Below are positions 49,096 to 60,662 of a stretch of DNA of 64,000 nt, in pieces. How positions within the stretch are numbered: position 1 is the stretch's first letter; every line of letters begins with the position of its first letter. The stretch covers positions 5,587,501 to 5,651,500 of the forward strand of contig NC_135245.1 of assembly GCF_947623445.1 (NCBI RefSeq), written 5' to 3'. The notes beneath the pieces were generated by a model. It made no database searches, was not told the DNA's origin, and saw only the letters and a list, made by a program, of their open reading frames with translations. A program made the position numbers and the translations under genes. Source of the DNA: Clavelina lepadiformis. Its lineage: Eukaryota; Chordata; Ascidiacea; Aplousobranchia; Clavelinidae.

Positions 49096-49656
49096 ATGAG
49101 CACCAACAGAAATATCATTGCTCAAGCTAATGATGATCGAACCACAACTACTAGTCAAATGGATCAAACGCCACATCGTGTATTATGTTCCCCAGATGGT
49201 GATATGAGCTATACCACGTCTACCCAGTCAAACGATCACACACGTGAAGTACATCAATCTTATGAACAATTTGGTGAACCAATTCCAAACAGAGCTGGTG
49301 CTTTTTATGGCTCACAGGATTTTGTTGACACTTCACGACCTAGTGGTCCATACGTTGAAGATTTGAGTGAAGGTAGACCTCTTGATGACTTGCATATTAG
49401 CAAAATAAGTTCACAGGCCACAAAGGCACTTAACAGAGATCTGATGGCTGCAATTGGTCTAACGGAAGAACATAGACGGCATGTTGCACGTTATGTAGAA
49501 AGAAGGCGTGCGTGTGTTGAAATATTAAACATTTGGCGCCTCCAGGGTGGCAATTCAACTGTTCGTGATGTAAAAAATCTTTTAATTCGAGCTGGAGATA
49601 ACCAACCAAATAAATACAGTGAAATGATAAACGATATTGTTAATTCTCCTCCTTAA
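49096..49656 (+). CDS. Single-exon ORF, possible death-domain-like C-terminus
   Basis: An uninterrupted 186-codon frame from ATG 49096 to TAA, with an in-frame stop upstream near 49060, so no obvious 5' extension within this exon. Residues 1-100 are polar and rich in Ser, Thr, Asp and Gln, probably disordered. Residues about 110-175 are predicted helical: LNRDLMAAIGLTEEHRRHV, RRRACVEILNIWRLQGGNST and VRDVKNLLIRAG. The pattern ACxxIxxxW..GGNSTVxxLxxxLI resembles the last helices of a death domain. The match is partial, from memory, and the first helices are weak. I cannot assign a function. It lies 0.9 kb upstream of, and on the same strand as, the acyl-CoA dehydrogenase gene. Confidence 0.55.
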   Translation: MSTNRNIIAQANDDRTTTTSQMDQTPHRVLCSPDGDMSYTTSTQSNDHTREVHQSYEQFGEPIPNRAGAFYGSQDFVDTSRPSGPYVEDLSEGRPLDDLHISKISSQATKALNRDLMAAIGLTEEHRRHVARYVERRRACVEILNIWRLQGGNSTVRDVKNLLIRAGDNQPNKYSEMINDIVNSPP

Positions 49657-50534
49657 AAAATACTCTAGTAATTCTAGTTTACTTTCTTTCATTGAACTCT
49701 ATTTCTTGCAAATTTGTGCAGTTGGTCCAAGTTTGATTTTAAAGCAGGATTGAGAGAAGAACATATCAGCATATTAAACATATTAAACATATTCTATTGA
49801 TGCATGTATGCTGTTTGTTTTAACATTAGTTGTCCAGTTTTTATCAGTGCTTAATTTGAAATCAGTCAGTTATAAATTTTTGTCATGATAAAATTTGCTT
49901 ACCGGTGCATTAAATTATGTTTAAATATTGATGATTACTTTGTAATTCTGTAATTTCATCATTTTATACATACTTCATAAATTAGGAAACCCTAAACACA
50001 CACGTGGAACCCATAGTATTTAAAGGATTGTGAATTGTAAAAACAAAAAGTGTATATTGAGCATTTTGGAAGGAAATTTAAATATTGAAAAATTTTCATT
50101 AAATTTTGTTTTTAAAAGTTTTCTTTTGTTTTATTAATATCTTAGTTGTTTTAACTGTTACGCTTGCTTGCAATCCCTATCATGACCAATAACTGACCAC
50201 TTTTAAGTAAAGAAAGTAAAACATAAGGTGAAACAGACTAAGAAATTTAATTGCGGTATAAGATAAACAACTCAGAAATGCTTTAAGATAGTATATCTGC
50301 ATGTGAAATAATTTTTTTTGTGTTTATATTTTACAGTTAAATTGTGAACCATATACATTTGAATATGATGTACTGAACAATATTTCTGTGCAGTTACATA
50401 CCTTGTTATATGTAGTGCACTGATAGTGAGTTCCAGCAGTATCTGCAAGTGTTGAACTGTGTAAATATATTTTTCACTCTTTTAAGGTAGCAATAAATTG
50501 TTTTGTGGAAATTATCATGTGATATTGTCAAATC

Positions 50535-53500
50535 ATGTATAGGCTGTTTCTTAAAAAACCTCAAGTGTCATCGCAGTTACAACGTCTAAGATTTTCTGCA
50601 ACAGTTCAAGACCAAGCTTCCGAGGCTTATTCAGGTTTTCCTTCTGTTTTGAAATCATATTTCACTTGAAATGTCAAAATAATTCTGATTTCTGTATTTG
50701 CAAGCATTTGATGTCTTGCTCTTTAAAAAAAAAAGGGAGATTATTCTTTTTCCACTGATAATCGTGCATCTATCAATCAACTTTGCAGAGAACAGTAACA
50801 GTCATTATCAGCATGCACATACTGGTGATTTTGCCCAAGAAAAGCCTATTCTTTTTAATCCGTATACAAATGATGGAATGCTAAAAAGCTATCTACAACG
50901 CAATATACCCCAAGAGGTGAATATTTTTCTTTGAACAAACTTACACAAACGCCATTGAATCTCTTAACATTTATGACATCTTTTAGTATTTTCAAGCCAT
51001 AGATGAGGATTTACATCGGTTTGGGGATGCAATTGTTTCTGAAATTGATGCACTTGGCGATCAGTGTGAATTGCTTCCGCCAACATTAACACATTATGAT
51101 GCATGGGGCAAACGCATTGATAAGGTGAACACATGTGCAGCCTGGAATACTATGAAAAGAATTGCTGCAAAAGAAGGTTTAATAGCTCATGGATATAAAA
51201 GAAAATATGGACAATGGAGGTAAGCCTTAACACAAAGAAGCTTTAAGATAATTCTGAAGTTCCAGTAATGATTTTCACAGCTTATACGCCCTGATACACT
51301 TACCCGAAGTTCATATCATTTTTATCTTACAGCCGAATGTATCAGATGGCGAAATTATATCTCTTTGGTCCATCTTCTGGTTTATATTCTTGCCCTCTTG
51401 CAATGGCTGATGGTGCAGCTAAAGTTTTGGAAAGTGCTCTTAAAGATACCAGTTTTGAAAACCAGTTTTTACGAAATCCTTTTGAGTTAGTAAAATAAAT
51501 CTAATAGTAAGAAATATATATAGCAATATATATATCTATTATCTAATCTATATGTAGTTTTAAAAAACAGTTTTTACGAAATTCCTTTTATTTGGTAAAA
51601 TAAATTTAATTGTAAAATATATATATATATATATGTATATAAATATCTAATAGATATTTTTTAATATGAACAAATCGAAATTTAGTTTCTAAATACAAAA
51701 TATAGAATAGCTTGGTTGATGTCAGGCCGACTTATCCTCTGGCATCATTTAGGAATTCTAGTCGGTCTGTATGAAAACCTACATTATTACAATATTGTAA
51801 AAATGTGTGTAAGTAAGTGTTAAACTTAATGTGAAAAACAGATTTAGAAAACTCATAAAAAAAGCATTTAAATTTACAACAACGAATGCAAGCTGACCAT
51901 TTTTTTCACCAACTTTTATTTATCAGTATTGATTTGAGGCAAATATTAGGCTATCTGGCATTTGTTAGTACATGTTTAGAAGTTTTAATTGACAACAAAG
52001 ATATAAAAATCCACATGACTTTTTAAACTTGAATGTGTGCATTCAAAAACTTCTTACAACTTTAAAGGCTTTCCTGGCGCCACTTAGTGACTGAAAATTG
52101 TCAAACTTTCATGCTATCTTAAGAGAAGTTGTTGGACTATCAGAGAAACAACTTTTAACAATCTTCAAGTCATCGTAATAGGCAATATGAGGCCTTAAAT
52201 ATGACAAAAACATCCCAAAATTGATATTTATGAATAATTTTAACGATCCATAAAAATCTTATAAGTCACAATTACGAATTTAAAGTTTAATATTTTGAAA
52301 CTGCAAAAACTTCTGAGATATAGCTGGTCAAACATGAAGCAGATATATGGTATACCCCTCCCTAATAGCCACTATGTCTTGTTCAGAGACAGATGTCTCA
52401 AAAACCACAAAATGACCTCAGAATATTGCAAAAATGACCTCTTTTTCACATTTTTAAGAATTTGCTAAAATATTGTCAAAATATGGCGTGTGACCAAATT
52501 TTCTTGGTTTAAATGGCATGAAACCTTACATAAATTTTCATTTTTGTAGGAGGTTAGTAAGCATGGATCCAGATGTATTCTGGACTTCTGGTCAGTGGAT
52601 GACTGAAAAGGGAGGTGGTTCTGATGTAGGTGTGTAGGTGAATGTTTTAGTTGTTCTAAATTTTAGCTTTGAACTGATTCAACACTGATGCTTTCAAGTT
52701 CTACTGGCCTGCTTCCAGTGTGGATATAGTTATTTGAATTGTTGTTTTTGCTTGTTGGTATCATTGATACATTTGTTATGTTTTGTACCAATCAATAACA
52801 GTAGCTATCTTATATATGTAATAATTTTTTTAACTATGTCATATTTTTATTATAGCAAGTGCAACAGACACTTTAGCTTATGAACAGACTGATGGTACAT
52901 ACAAACTATACGGATACAAATGGTTCACATCCGCAACTGATGCAGACATGACTTTAACTTTGGCAAGAATCACTGACCAAAGGTATTGGAATTTTTTTTT
53001 GTTGGTATTGTTAATAATTTTGGGGTAACTGTGTTAAATGTAATTGCTTATGTTCATGTTATTTGTAGGTTGCATTCAAAATGTGTTCAATTTTTGGAGT
53101 AGTATTAACTTTCCTCTCATAAGTTTTTGATTTTATTTCCTTGTTGACCTTTTTCTTTTGATAAAATTAATGTGGGTGCTTATTTCCTGTCTATTTTAAA
53201 TGAATCATACAATGAACTTGAACTTCAACTGCCATGTTTTTGTTATGGCTGAATTACCTTTAATCTGCCATATTTATTGTATAATTTTTTACAGTGGAAA
53301 CTTTATCCCAGGGTCCAAAGGCTTGTCATTGTTTTATCTGGAAACCCACAGTTTGGATCCAGAGGGAAAGTCAAGTCTCAACCAAATTCAAATAACCAGA
53401 CTTAAAGATAAGCTGGGCACAAGGCAGTTGCCAACCGGGGAGTTAATACTGGATGGCACTGTTGCAAGGCTGGTAAGTTTTTACAGGTAGAGTAGATAAT

Positions 53501-56500
53501 TGTTGTGAGTAGTAGAAACAGATCAGGTCCAAATGAGCATCTCTTCATTACTCTGAATGTGTGTCGTCAGCGTAATTTTTTTTAGTCATTTCTAAACAAT
53601 TGTCAGAAAGTTATGCAAGCAGAACCATTTTTAAATAAACTTTTGACGTCATCATTTAGTTTTGCTTGAAGGTCAAACATGGTACATTGAAACAAATCAA
53701 ATTTTACGTGCAGTGGTGGATGCTAATTAACCAAATTTTGATTATATTAAAATTTGGAATAACTCAAAATAATTTCCGGTCTCTGCAAAATGCCTTTACA
53801 GTTATATGAATTTCAACGTTTTAAATTAATCAGTGTGATTCAATGAGACCTTAAGGCTTCAGATTAACGACATACCAATGTGTTTTGATTGCTGTGCAGG
53901 TAGGGGCTCCATCATCTGGGGTGCGGTCCATCTCTGGGATGCTGACATTGACTAGAATTCACAACTCACTCATGTCTGTTGGAGGAATGAGACACTTGCT
54001 TTTACTATCAAAGGATTATTTGAATAAAAGGAAAGTCTTTGGTTCCTTACTTCAAGACAACTCTTTACATATGCAAACTATGGCGCGGTAAGCCACATAT
54101 TGAATGCAAAATAGTTTACTGGTACAAATTGATTGGACAAATAATAAACTAGCAACATCTATGAAACATAAAACTATATCCTATAGACTTAAGTCTGGTC
54201 TGTTAAGAAATTTATTTATCTATGACGTTCTTGCAAATTTTTCATGCAGTATGGAACTGGAGTGTAGGGCCGGATTTTTATTCGCATTTGAGGTCATAAG
54301 GTTACTAGGGTTGGATGAATCGAAGGAAGGCGGACCAACTGAAGATGAAAAGAACCTTTTAAGACTATTAACACCTGTGTGCAAGCTCTACACTGCTAAA
54401 CAGGTTAAGTTGTTTATCTTGTATAGGAAAATTTCATGCCATTTATTCACAGAAGTCAACTGATGCTTCTTTCTAATATCGTAAATTTTCTACTTATGAC
54501 AATCAGCCACAATTGATATTCCGCTAGTTTATTTTTTTGGTTCATTACTGTATTTGTACACTGTTTGTTCTAAAATTTGTTCAGGCCGTCAGTGTGTCAT
54601 CTGAAGGCTTAGAAAGCTTTGGCGGTGCTGGTTATCTAGAAGACACAGGTTTACCACGTCATTTACGGGATGCGCAGGTCCTTAGTATATGGGAAGGAAC
54701 TACCAATGTTTTATCGATGGATACATTACGTGCAATTGCAAAATCAAGGGGACAGGTATAATTTATTGATTATTATCATTTCAGAAATGGCCCATGAGTG
54801 TTAGTAAAAGGAAACTGCAAATATTTTTAGGTTCTCAATTCCTACTTCATAAGTATAAATGACAGACTTTCAAAAGTTAGTGATAAAGGTAAGAAAGGTT
54901 TAAGAAGCTCAGTAGCAAAGGTTCATATTGCAGCAGGAGATCTTCGTGCATTTATAAGTCAGGTAATTTTTATGATGTGCATTTGGTATATACTAGGGAT
55001 TTGCCGCGAGGAATATTCGTGCGAATCCGAATGTCATAAAGGTTGACACGAACGAATCCCGAATCTATTCGTATTAGAACCAAACAATAAAATTTCCTCC
55101 AAAAGTTGTGTCAAGTCTTGCTTCTAAAATGACGTAACCGATAAACGAAATAGTGTTTAAAAAACGATTGAAAAAGCAAAATCGTTAGGAAAACGACCTT
55201 CATTGTAAGTACTGCCGACTCTAGTTTAGCATTGTCGGGAAACTAGATCATCATGTTTTACAAAAGTCAGTAAATTTATAAGTAATATTGTATTCGGGTT
55301 CGCCATTGTTGGTATTCGTGTTTGCCCGAATCTTCCATAAAGGCGATATTCGGCGAATCTATTCGGGTTTGGGTTCGTATCGGCTCATCCCTAGTATATA
55401 CTGTATTATTGAGCTTGACTATGTAGTTAATCAATCTTCCATAAGCTGCACTTAAACTTCCATGTGATTTCTTTCCTACACAGTCTTCCACAATGGGATC
55501 TGATACGATGTTTTTGGCTGCACGTGACTTTTCATATAGCCTGGCAAGAATATACATGGCAATGTTGTTGTTGGAACATGCTGCTTGGCATGGTGCTACT
55601 GAAGCAGACGTTCACGCTGCTACACTGTAAGTTTTAAGGCTTTGGTATAAAATAAAATGGTACAATAGATTAGAAAGCTCGAATAAAGGCATCTACTTTT
55701 TAATGTTGCTATTGGAGCTGGATAATGAGTACTATATAAGTATAGGGTTCAGAATTTCATACAAACAAAACGAAATTGTAGAAAAAATTTCCAAAATATA
55801 TTCTTGTACTACATTTGCAGCAAAATCATACATTGGGAAGACTATACACCAGGGGTGGGCAACCTTTTTGAACCCGAGAGCCACTTTGGTTGTTAAATTT
55901 TTACTGACGAGCCAAGTCATAAGAAATTATGACGTCATAAATAGTTTATGTCGTTTAATTGTTCCATATCTGCATTCCTCAATCGAAAAATATCATTAAA
56001 TTTGGATAATTAACAACTTGTCATCAATGCTGGCCTAAATAAGGAAAAGAAAAAGAGAGAAACGTTCATAAACGGTACTCTTGGTAGCCTTTACAATTTT
56101 TTTGAAATTTTACGATTCGACTAGAAGAGCCACAAAAAACATGCCGGCGAGCCGCAGTTTGCCCACGTCTGCTATACACCATAACGCAGAACTATGCAAC
56201 ATAATGACATGTGGAAATATTATATGTCATCTGCATATACTTCAATATTTAGGCAATATTTTGCAAAAAAAATCTTCGAGCTAAATTTTTTATGAACTGT
56301 GAAAAATGCGTATATGCACTCCCAAAATTTTGTGATATTTGCTAAACACTTTTGACACTTACATATAAATTTTGTTTCTGCAATTGTTTTAAGTCACTCG
56401 TGGCATTGTTGATAACATTCCCTACAAGATAGCGCAAGGGATGAAGATGTCAAACATCATATTTATTTAACGGGAATATGAAATTCTGAAAACTTATGGG

Positions 56501-56998
56501 TTGTAAAATTCTTCTTAGGAATTTTACAATATGTGTAATTGGGTATGCTGTATATACATAATTGTTTGTTTACCCCTCGAAAATTTTATAACCCATCAAT
56601 TTGGCCTTTTTGCATTGAACTTTTCACCACTCCAGTAAACCATGGGTTCTTAAACATTTTGAAGATACTGATTCCCGTAAGTTTTATGCATGCATTGTAA
56701 TTGCGGAACCCTTTGTTAAAATTCATAATCATACACATATTAATCACACAATTATTCTAATCTCTGCTACATCTCTATACCTAGGTTATAGGTCCTGTGT
56801 GGATGTGACATAGGGAGTATTTAAATACGCGACAAACCAATACCTGCTTACCTATCTCGATATTTATCAGTTCTGGTTTATTTCAGATGGTGTGCTCAAG
56901 ACTTGTGTCCAGTTACAAGTGGCCTTCGATCTGGTTTCTATTCAGAAAATTCTAGTCTATTAGACAGAGCTCTGGTTTTTGATTCTTTCAAGAAGTGA
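50535..56998 (+). CDS. AidB/ACDH-11-type acyl-CoA dehydrogenase family protein
   Basis: Flavoenzyme of the AidB-like branch of acyl-CoA dehydrogenases (C. elegans ACDH-11 is an animal example). Thirteen exons: 50535-50634, 50789-50916, 50987-51219, 51333-51485, 52550-52629, 52856-52982, 53295-53472, 53900-54087, 54250-54403, 54585-54755, 54831-54962, 55484-55626 and 56887-56998. All phases agree and the product is 632 residues. The first 25 residues ([17 protein letters not shown]) look like a mitochondrial presequence. Family motifs: [36 protein letters not shown] (FAD/substrate loop), [60 protein letters not shown] and [12 protein letters not shown], whose Glu (about residue 484) is the usual catalytic base. 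The extra C-terminal helical part is typical of AidB-like members. Substrate unknown. Exon 5 could start at 52550 or 52553. Introns carry two MITEs (54994, 55850). Confidence 0.93.
51566..51650 (+). repeat. Partial duplication of the exon 4 / intron 4 border of the dehydrogenase gene
   Basis: CAGTTTTTACGAAAT followed by a GTAAAATAAAT-like and an AT-repeat tail repeats the sequence at 51465-51540, which spans the 3' end of exon 4, its donor and the start of the intron. The second copy has lost the exact GA/GTTAGT donor. Both are followed by TA-rich microsatellite. Confidence 0.65.
54994..55393. mobile_element. hAT-like MITE in a dehydrogenase intron
   Basis: Ends TAGGGATTTGCCG and CGGCTCATCCCTA, with an inverted GAATATTCG..CGAATA-rich interior. 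Perfect 8-bp target duplication GTATATAC (54986-54993 and 55394-55401). 400 bp. Confidence 0.85.
55850..56171. mobile_element. hAT-like MITE in the last dehydrogenase intron
   Basis: Ends CAGGGGTGGGCAACCT and AGTTTGCCCACGTCTG (imperfect complement), with a perfect 8-bp duplication CTATACAC (55842-55849 and 56172-56179). Interior GAGCCAC/GAGCCGC motifs are typical of this widespread hAT type. 322 bp. Confidence 0.85.
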
Positions 56999-57117
56999 CA
57001 TGTTGTTTTAATGTAATTTGTCATGTTGAAATGGCAATGCTATGTTTTCAGTACTTGGTTATTTATTTTTTGTTATTGCGATTGACTTGATTAGCGAATT
57101 GAATTTTCAGCTTTCGA

Positions 57118-58338
57118 TCAAATGTATTTTTGTACACTACATACAGTATGTTCCCAGTTGCCTAAAAATTTAAATGGCACATTTTTCCTCCACCAATTCT
57201 TAATAACGTACAACACTGCACTGAAAAACAAAGATCCAGTGATAAACAGTTCTCTGTGCATTCTGACCATCATAGGATGGTTTGCATAGTGATCAACAAA
57301 CAAATTTCCTTTGATATTTTCGTGGGGAAATGCAGTTTCTGGAATATCTTTATTTAAGAACTGACAGAGGGGATCCCAGCCATCGTTTATGTTGCAGATC
57401 AGGAGCTGCTCCCTTGGTGCATTCTAAAATTTTACAAAATGGGAAGAACTTTGTTACCTGTGGATTTTCTCTGTATGGTTATGACAGGCAAGTCAGGTAA
57501 TAAAGTTTTACCATTATGACATCAGAATTGTGCTGCCTATACTTGGTCCGTGTGATGGTTTCAATAAGACGTAAATTTCCCCAAGTGGAAGATACATATG
57601 CTCCATGTATAACTTCAGCTAATCAGTAAATAGGATACTAATGGGCCAAACTTCACACTTAGGTGCATTAAAAGGAAAAAAGTAGGACCACAAACTACTT
57701 ACTAAATCTTCTGAGAAAGTAAAAATATGACCTCCCAGTTGGGGTAAATGTCTGCATGCATTTTAGAAAAATGTTTCCATTAACCATAGCAGTCTGATTG
57801 ATCCAACTTTTATACCAGGAGTCTTCATCTCTCACTGTTAAAATTACCTATCAATAACTGAACTTATCAGTGTATGAATGTGCAAGGCAAATCAGTGAAC
57901 GCATTTCCGCAAAATTTATTCACGATTGTCTTGGTTTTTACTGCTTGGGCATATCAGTTTTCTTTTATCATGCAAGTCTACAAGACAATCGTAAAGCTTT
58001 GCGTATGGATCATGTCAAGTAGGCCTATATGTAGTATTATGGTTAACATATTTATACAGTTATCATTTTCTAAGATTTACCTTTGCATCTGGAAATTCAT
58101 CCATTATGTTTTTCCAAAAAACATAGCATGGAGCATCGACGACTGCATCAATATTTTTATACACTCTTTCAAAATCAACAGAGCTTCCACCTGCTGTTAG
58201 TAGCCTTTTCCATTCCTCTCCGTGGTACTAGAAATTTCAAAGTAATCATAGACATTGTACCCAAGGCATCTCAAAGCTACAGCAATAGATTTTGTCCCTG
58301 TCCTAGGGTATCCTCATTCCTGCTACTATCACCTGCAT
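57118..58338 (-). pseudogene. Sulfotransferase-like (Sulfotransfer_4 type) gene with disturbed first exon
   Basis: Four minus-strand exons, 58081-58338, 57703-57847, 57512-57618 and 57118-57423, join in phases 0,1,0 for about 271 codons. Exon 1 begins MQVIVAGM, then continues in the +1 frame as RTGTKSIAVALRCLGYNVYD, the PAPS-binding P-loop region, and returns to the first frame at HGEEWKRLLTAGGSSVDFER and NIDAVVDAPCYVFWKNIMDE. Two compensating single-base indels about 28 codons apart therefore put the P-loop out of frame and create a TAG. Exon 2 carries VILTVRDEDSWYKSW, exon 3 STWGNLRLIE, exon 4 NAPREQLLICNINDGWDPLC, FPHENIKG and a C-terminal hydrophobic helix (FITGSLFFSAVLYVI). Splice sites and the later exons are intact, so this is either a recent pseudogene or a sequence error in exon 1. 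It is convergent with the dehydrogenase gene. Confidence 0.75.
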
Positions 58339-60662
58339 GATCGCTTTCCAATATTTAGCTTTCTTGGGCAAACAAAGCGCTTCAATTTGGATCGTAAATA
58401 ACTTTCAAGCCAGGTTAGGCTATAACTTTACGTGCATGAATTTTTCAGCGATAACTCTGCGCTGTTACATTGCAGATTTTTTGTTGTGTTTGGATTGTTT
58501 TGAATGGTACGTCTCTCACCGCTTCGTTTCGCACAAGCGAAAGCTACACTTAATCTGCGCGAAGGTTAATTATTATTACATTAATTACAACAATTTCTGT
58601 GGAAGTTAGCGCCGTGTCGCACATGAAATGCGGCACAGCATCTAATATTTTCATTTTAATGTGCGCCTTTGTGCTGTTTGGCGTCGCACAATTGTTGAAA
58701 TCTTGGTTGGAGGTTGGTGAGGGCGCATCTCATGTCGTATTCCATCTTCAGTTATACATATAAGCAGCCATATTGATGTGCGATACGACTGCGTGGAACG
58801 CACCTCAGAGAATTTCGGGCGCACGTGTGGTCTCAGCGTTATTACACACTTTGAATTTTGAGTATGTTATACTTACTTAGGAGGCCTTTCACGTATCGTA
58901 TAGATATAGAAATATCCACTTTCAGTGTCCTAGCCAGTACCCAGTTGCGACCCAGGGGTTAAGAACCACTGCTCTAGGCCCTAGGGTGTAACCTAATTGG
59001 AAAAATAGAAAAAATGGCTCGCGTATGGATTTGCATATGATTGTAGGCTACGGCAGGCCTCAATATTTCGGTTCATCCTGATATATAAAATATTTGGCCT
59101 TACAGCCACTAAATGACTTACGTGGTGGTATAGCAAGAATTTTCCCATATGCAATATTGATGTGTTCGGTTTTAATTCTGTTTACATCTTGACAAATGAC
59201 GTAACGTTTTCACTGTAAGCCTATTCGTAAGAAGGCCAGGTATTACGTAAATTGTAACAAATTTTAGGCATACTGCCACTCGCGTTATGAAGAAGGAAAT
59301 GGGTTTGATTATCCAGTAAGTTACACAATTAAAGGTAATAGAGTATTTTCAAAAAAATCGACATCGTTTATTGATTGGACGAACGTCGGTAAATGCAAGG
59401 CAAGTGTGCGAACATAGGCTATAAGCCAAACTCACATAAAGTGCAAATAAAGGATTATTATTATTAGCTCAAAACTATAGCCTATAGCCCTATACCTTCA
59501 ACAAGAATATATCGAGTAAATCACATAATACTGCTAATACTAATGTGGCACATTCTGTTCATGGTTACGTAAACGCTAGAATAATCAGAATCTAAAAGTT
59601 AAATGTGATAAAATAAATGACGTACACAATAAGTGAAAATTATAATAGAAAATTGAATCCGTACAAACAATGAACGAAAAAGCACTTTCAACGTGCATGT
59701 AAGTTGGCGATACAAAAGTTAAACCGCACGATTCCTTGAAAAAATGCAGCAATATATATCATTCACAAGTTTCCACGACTGGCTATGGCTGTGTTTATAA
59801 CTCGTTGAAAATACACATTCCGATTAAAGCTGCAAACTCAAAGCACAGGAATAATAACAAACTCCAACTTAATTTCGAAACCTAGTAAAGTGAGACCGTA
59901 AAGAAAGCTGACGAAGACAATTCATAACTATCACAAAGACTACCTTATAACGGCACAAAACCTCTTTGACTGATACCATATTCAAATAATCTACATATGC
60001 AGCCTGAATGTGTAGTGTACACGGTGGGATCCATAAAAATGCGTAATTTGCAGAATTTGGATGTTTACTGCGCAAAGAACCATAAAATTGGCAAATGAAA
60101 GTACGGTAATGCAAGACTTCACAAAACTGAAGTTCTGGAAGAACTGGCGTGTCCCTCATGAGATACGGATCTACCGTATGTCGGTCGTTGTGAATAGGAA
60201 CGTCCTACAACGGTGCTGGAATTCGTAAAACGACGTGTATTGCTGGCACTGCTATACGACCGTTGACAAGTTCTGCATAAAGATACGAGGAAACAGTTGT
60301 TATACTAAAACTGGAATTTTACAAAAATGTGAAACAAATGCTATGTTTCTGAGTGTGTTTTTCATTGCTTTTTTGTGTCAGGCTAAATCGATATTCACCG
60401 TTCAGGCTGTGCAACTTCCGCAACGGAATTACTTCTGCTGAACAGCAAAGGTACTCGACTGCGTTTTCTCTGGCTAAAAGACGAACCCTGGAAACACAAC
60501 CAGTTCAGAAAGTCTGTAGCAAATGCTTAGATGTAAGCATTCCATGGAACAACGCTAAGAAATTGATGATTAGAGCCATGTAATAAGAGTAGCCTATGTA
60601 TTAGAAAGTTCAAAAGTCTATAAACAAGCTTACTCGAATAAGTATAATAACACGACGCATAC
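58339..60662. other. Intergenic region with a decayed hAT end, no recognised gene
   Basis: Around 58945-58980 GACCCAGGGGTTAAGAACCA followed by CTG is typical of one terminus of a widespread hAT MITE; no partner end was found. Frames at 59869-60159 and 60235-60441 have no recognisable motif. The last exon (cytoplasmic tail) of the adhesion GPCR may lie in 60440-60660, but I could not fix it. Confidence 0.4.

Noticed and set aside
59869-60159. 96-codon minus-strand frame as a gene or as the GPCR tail exon
   Set aside because: It is 0.5 kb past the last recognised GPCR exon, has no acceptor in the right phase that I could defend, and no tail-like motif.
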